A stretch of 64,000 nt of DNA from Pseudomaricurvus sp033283335 (GTDB taxonomy: Bacteria > Pseudomonadota > Gammaproteobacteria > Pseudomonadales > Cellvibrionaceae): NCBI GenBank assembly GCA_033283335.1, contig JAWMQP010000008.1, positions 124,001 through 188,000 of the forward strand, written 5' to 3'. Under the pieces are notes generated by a model. That model was not told where the DNA came from, searched no databases, and saw nothing but the letters and a program-made list of their open reading frames with translations. Position 1 is the stretch's first letter. The number at the start of each line of letters is the position of its first letter. The position numbers and the translations under genes are program-made. Shown piece by piece: positions 60,820 to 64,000 of the stretch.

Positions 60820-62028
60820 TTACTTGCTGCCAGAGACAAAGCGGCGGATGCGTTCGGCGGCTTCCACACACTCTTCCAGGGTGGCGACCAAGGCCATGCG
60901 CACGTGGTTTTCACCCGGGTTGATGCCGTCGGCTTCACGAGCGATAAAGCGTCCTGGCAGCACGGTAATGTGCTGTTCGGCAAACAGGCGCTGGGCAAAG
61001 TCGAGGTCGCTGATGTCGGTTTTGGGCCACAGGTAAAAGCTGGCGTCAGGGCGTTGCACGTCCAGGTGGCCTGCCAGAATCTCAAGCACGGCATCGAACT
61101 TGGCGCGGTAGGCATCGCGATTGGCTTTTACATGGTGTTCGTCCTGCCAGGCGGCGATGGAGGCCAGCTGGTTGGTGACCGGCATGGCGCAGCCGTGGTA
61201 GGTGCGATACAGCAGGAATTTGTCGAGTACAGCGGCGTCGCCGGCGACAAATCCTGAGCGCAGGCCGGGCAGGTTGGAGCGTTTCGATAATGAGTGAAAC
61301 ACCACGCAGCGGGCGAAGTCGTCGCGGCCCAGTTCGGCACAGGCCTGCAGCAGGCCGACCGGCGGTTGTGCTTCGTCAAAGTAGAGTTCGGAGTAGCACT
61401 CGTCACTGGCAATCACAAAGTCGTGTTCGTCGGCCAGGGCAATCAGTTTTTTCAGGGTGGCGGTGTCGATCACGGCGCCGGTGGGGTTGCCTGGCGAACA
61501 CAGGAACAGCAGCTGGCAGCGTTGCCAGACGTGTTCCGGTACCTGGTCGAAGTCGGGGATGTAGCCATTCTCACGCGTGCAGTTGAGGAAGTAGGGCTCG
61601 GCTCCGGCCAGGAAGGCGGCGCCTTCGTAAATTTGATAAAACGGGTTCGGACTGACAACCAGGGGGGCTTGGGCGGTGTTGCGATCTATGACCGCCTGGG
61701 TAAAGGCAAACAGAGCTTCGCGGGTGCCGTTGACGGGCAACACGTGACGCTCGCCATCCAGACTGCCTTCGTTCAATTGGAAGCGCTGGCTCAGCCAATC
61801 GGCAATGACCTGTCGCAGTTCTGGCAGGCCCTTGGTGCTGGGGTAGTTGGCCAGGCGCGCGAGATTGTCGCGAATGGTATCCAGGACAAACGCCGGCGGT
61901 TCATGCTTGGGCTCACCGATGGACAGGGCAATGTGGACCAGCCCCTGTGGGGGTTGAACTGCCGCCTTGAGGGCGTTGAGTTTTTCAAACGGGTAGGGCT
62001 GCAGGCGTTCCAGGTCGCGATTCATCAT
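60820..62028 (-). CDS. dapC: Succinyldiaminopimelate transaminase
   Basis: This PLP aminotransferase of 402 residues acts between DapD and DapE. Motifs are LSIGEPKHEPP, NYPSTKGLPELR, SPNPFYQIYEGAA, CSPGNPTGAV and the PLP Lys in FHSLSKRSNLPGLRSGF. It opens NRDLERLQPYPFEKLNALK, typical of the DapC family of Pseudomonas. It follows glnD by 26 bases. The start may be either of two adjacent ATG codons. Confidence 0.94.
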   Translation of the reverse strand: MMNRDLERLQPYPFEKLNALKAAVQPPQGLVHIALSIGEPKHEPPAFVLDTIRDNLARLANYPSTKGLPELRQVIADWLSQRFQLNEGSLDGERHVLPVNGTREALFAFTQAVIDRNTAQAPLVVSPNPFYQIYEGAAFLAGAEPYFLNCTRENGYIPDFDQVPEHVWQRCQLLFLCSPGNPTGAVIDTATLKKLIALADEHDFVIASDECYSELYFDEAQPPVGLLQACAELGRDDFARCVVFHSLSKRSNLPGLRSGFVAGDAAVLDKFLLYRTYHGCAMPVTNQLASIAAWQDEHHVKANRDAYRAKFDAVLEILAGHLDVQRPDASFYLWPKTDISDLDFAQRLFAEQHITVLPGRFIAREADGINPGENHVRMALVATLEECVEAAERIRRFVSGSK

Positions 62029-62054
62029 AGTTGTGGTCGTCTGTGTGTCGTGTT

Positions 62055-64000
62055 TCAGTGGCAGACTTCGACCTGTTGGTCGAGCTGTCTGCAGATCTCG
62101 CTCTGCAGGGCTTTGCAGAATTCCGGGTCGCTGAGGGGTTCGCCATCGGTGTCCGTGATGTAGAAAATATCCTCCACCCGTTCACCCAGGGTGATAATTT
62201 TGGCGTTGCTCAGTTGTACATTGAACTGCAGGAAAATTCGCGCGATCAGGGCCAGCAGACCGGGACGGTCGGGTGAAATCACTTCCAGCATGGTGGTGTT
62301 GGTGGCAATGTCGTTACTGATGCTGGTGCGGGTAGGAATCACAAAACTTTTCAGTTGGCGGGGTGTGCGGCGGCTGATCAGGTCGCTGTAGTTCTCGTCC
62401 ACCTGCGCCAGTTCCTGTTGCAGGGCTTCTTTAATGCGGTTGCTGCGCAGTTGGTCGGCACCGATGGGCTGGTTGTTTTCGTCCAGCACGTAAAAGGTGT
62501 CGATGGTGTAGCCGCCGCGTTCGGTGTTGTAGATGCGGGCATCGTGAATCGACAGGTTGAGGTAGTCCAGTGCCGTGGTCACGGCGGCAAAGACATTGCT
62601 GCGGTCACGGGTGCGGATAAAGATTTCCGTCGCGCCCTCGTGTTTGCGGCTGGTGGTTTCGCGCACCAGGATCAGGTCGTCGGTACTGTTGTGGTCAATA
62701 ATGGCAGCGCTCTGCCAGGCGATTTCCGTGGCCGATTCGCGCAGGAAATAGTCGTCCTGCAGGTAGCTCCACAGGGCCTCGACGGATTCGCGGGCGTAAC
62801 CCTGGTCTAGCAGCAGCTCCATGGCGGTTTCCTGGGTTTCGTCGATCAGGTCCTGACGGTCAATCGGGTTTTCCAGGCCGCGGCGCAGGGCGCGGCGGGT
62901 CTCGACATAGAGTTGGCGCATCAGGCTGGCGCGCCAGCTGTTCCACAGAGTCGGGTTGGTGGCGTTGATGTCGGCCACGGTTAAGGCGTACAGATAATCC
63001 AGGTGTAAGCGATCGCCCACTTCGACAGCGAACTGATGGATTACATCCGGGTCGGAAATGTCCTGCTTTTGCGATACCGAGGACATCAGCAGGTGTTTTT
63101 CCACCAGCCAGGCTACCAACCGTGCCTCGTGTTTTTTCAGGCCGTGACGCTGACAGAACTTGAGGGCATCGCAGGCACCGAGGGTGGAGTGATCGCCACC
63201 GCGACCCTTGCCGATATCGTGGTACATGCCGGCAATATACAGCAGTTCGGGTTTCGGCAGTTGACGGAAACACTCGTAAGCTACCGGGAATTTTTCTTTG
63301 CTTTCCGGGTAGTTCAGCAGGCGCATATTGCGGATCACCATTAACGTGTGGTCGTCAACGGTATAAATATGAAACAGGTCGTGTTGCATCTGGCCGATAA
63401 TCTGGCCGAATTCGGGCAGGTAGCGGCCGAGGATGTTGTAGCGTTTCATCCGGCGTAACTGTGTCACCAGTGCGTGTTCGCACTTTAACAATTCCAGGAA
63501 CAGACGGGTGTTGCGGGGATTGTTGCGAAACTCGTCATCAATCAAGTCGCGGTGTTCGCGAATCAGGCGAATGGTTTCTGGTCGGACACCAATGATATTG
63601 GCGTTGTTGCCCATCAACACAAATATTTCCAGCAGTGCAGAGGGTTCCCTGATGAACACCGTTTCGTCGGTCACTTCAATGTAGTTGTCGCGCAGTTGGA
63701 AGCGCTTGTTGATGGGGGTGATCACGGCGTCGTGATCGTGGTTCAGTACGGCTTCGTCAAGGAAGTGCAGCAGTACGTCGTTCAGTTCTCGCAGTGACAG
63801 CACGGCACGGTAGTAGCGATGCATGAATTGCTCGACAGCCAGGTTGGTGTCGTTGTCGCGATAGCCAAACGCCTCCGCCAGCTGGCGCTGGTAGTCGAAC
63901 AGCAGACGCTCTTCTGCGCGGCCGGCGATCTTGTGCAAGCCATAGCGCACTTTCCATAAAAACTCTTCGCCCGACAGCAGCAGGGCGAATTCTTCTTCGG
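62055..64000 (-). CDS. glnD: Bifunctional uridylyltransferase/uridylyl-removing enzyme GlnD (N-terminal part beyond window)
   Basis: GlnD senses glutamine and adds or removes UMP from PII proteins, setting NtrC activity. The open frame runs to the right edge without a start; at the edge the sequence reads EEEFALLLSGEEFLWKVRYG, so the N-terminal nucleotidyltransferase catalytic motif lies outside. The part present holds the end of that domain, the HD domain (YIAGMYHDIGKGRGGDHS) for UMP removal, and two C-terminal ACT domains (from TEIFIRTRDRSNVFAAVTTA and MLEVISPDRPGLLALIARI). About 648 residues are visible. The glnD-dapC order is as in Pseudomonas. Confidence 0.95.
   Translation of the reverse strand, partial: EEEFALLLSGEEFLWKVRYGLHKIAGRAEERLLFDYQRQLAEAFGYRDNDTNLAVEQFMHRYYRAVLSLRELNDVLLHFLDEAVLNHDHDAVITPINKRFQLRDNYIEVTDETVFIREPSALLEIFVLMGNNANIIGVRPETIRLIREHRDLIDDEFRNNPRNTRLFLELLKCEHALVTQLRRMKRYNILGRYLPEFGQIIGQMQHDLFHIYTVDDHTLMVIRNMRLLNYPESKEKFPVAYECFRQLPKPELLYIAGMYHDIGKGRGGDHSTLGACDALKFCQRHGLKKHEARLVAWLVEKHLLMSSVSQKQDISDPDVIHQFAVEVGDRLHLDYLYALTVADINATNPTLWNSWRASLMRQLYVETRRALRRGLENPIDRQDLIDETQETAMELLLDQGYARESVEALWSYLQDDYFLRESATEIAWQSAAIIDHNSTDDLILVRETTSRKHEGATEIFIRTRDRSNVFAAVTTALDYLNLSIHDARIYNTERGGYTIDTFYVLDENNQPIGADQLRSNRIKEALQQELAQVDENYSDLISRRTPRQLKSFVIPTRTSISNDIATNTTMLEVISPDRPGLLALIARIFLQFNVQLSNAKIITLGERVEDIFYITDTDGEPLSDPEFCKALQSEICRQLDQQVEVCH

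Noticed and set aside
1..64000. tRNA, rRNA, CRISPR arrays, insertion sequences or prophage
   Set aside because: No cloverleaf tRNA sequence with the conserved TTCGA arm, no regularly spaced repeats, and no transposase or integrase genes were found by reading both strands.

Overview
The window reads as a chromosomal segment of a free-living, probably marine, gammaproteobacterium close to the Pseudomonas/Cellvibrionales group. The reasons are a Pseudomonas-type minor pilin locus (pilS-pilR-fimU-pilVWXY1E), the long Pseudomonas-type DapD, the glnD-dapC-dapD-dapE block, a PA0069-type radical SAM protein, a DUF2058 protein and a large TonB-dependent receptor. No rRNA, tRNA, CRISPR array, transposase or prophage was seen. 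The taxonomic placement is an inference from gene families, not a measurement.

Layout. 1-10.8 kb: type IV pilus minor pilin operon and its PilSR two-component system, all on the minus strand. 10.9-14.0 kb: NAD synthetase, a small secreted protein of unknown role and a DECR2-like dehydrogenase. 14.1-19.4 kb: a TonB-dependent receptor divergent from a penicillin-acylase-family hydrolase. 19.4-23.3 kb: a PhoPQ-like two-component system with a PepSY protein, a glycine-zipper envelope protein and a Lon-N-domain protein. 23.3-28.4 kb: a LysR regulator and gcvT-gcvP without gcvH. 28.6-32.5 kb: a degenerate receiver-like protein, a PAS-GGDEF-EAL protein and a chemoreceptor. 32.6-39.1 kb: AI-2E-family permease, LpxC, AraC-type regulator, DUF2058 protein, slipin/NfeD pair, cysK. 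39.3-44.6 kb: Yip1-like protein, LemA/M48 protease pair, thiolase. 44.7-50.9 kb: cobalamin nucleotide-loop genes (cobU, cobT, cobC, cobS), amidohydrolase, uracil-DNA glycosylase-like protein, secreted repeat protein. 51.1-55.1 kb: glucosylglycerate module. 55.1-64 kb: DUF3833 lipoprotein, radical SAM protein, dapE, dapD, yffB, nth, dapC and glnD, which runs off the right edge.

The most interesting part is the three-gene operon at 51263-55130. A HAD phosphatase, a GT81 glucosyl-3-phosphoglycerate synthase and a GH13_18 phosphorylase together could make and recycle the anionic compatible solute glucosylglycerate. Its upstream region carries a near-consensus sigma-54 promoter (51188-51203) and two near-consensus NtrC sites (51117-51133 and 51167-51183). 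This predicts that the solute is made under nitrogen limitation, when glutamate is scarce. GlnD, the nitrogen sensor that feeds NtrC, is encoded at the right end of the same window.

Other points of note: a cloverleaf-forming repeat upstream of dapD, two copies of a REP-like palindrome 34 kb apart, a perfect 12-bp hairpin between pilY1 and pilE, 16-bp tandem repeats in front of nadE, an LpxC that looks alphaproteobacterial, and an endonuclease III with a rearranged cysteine cluster.
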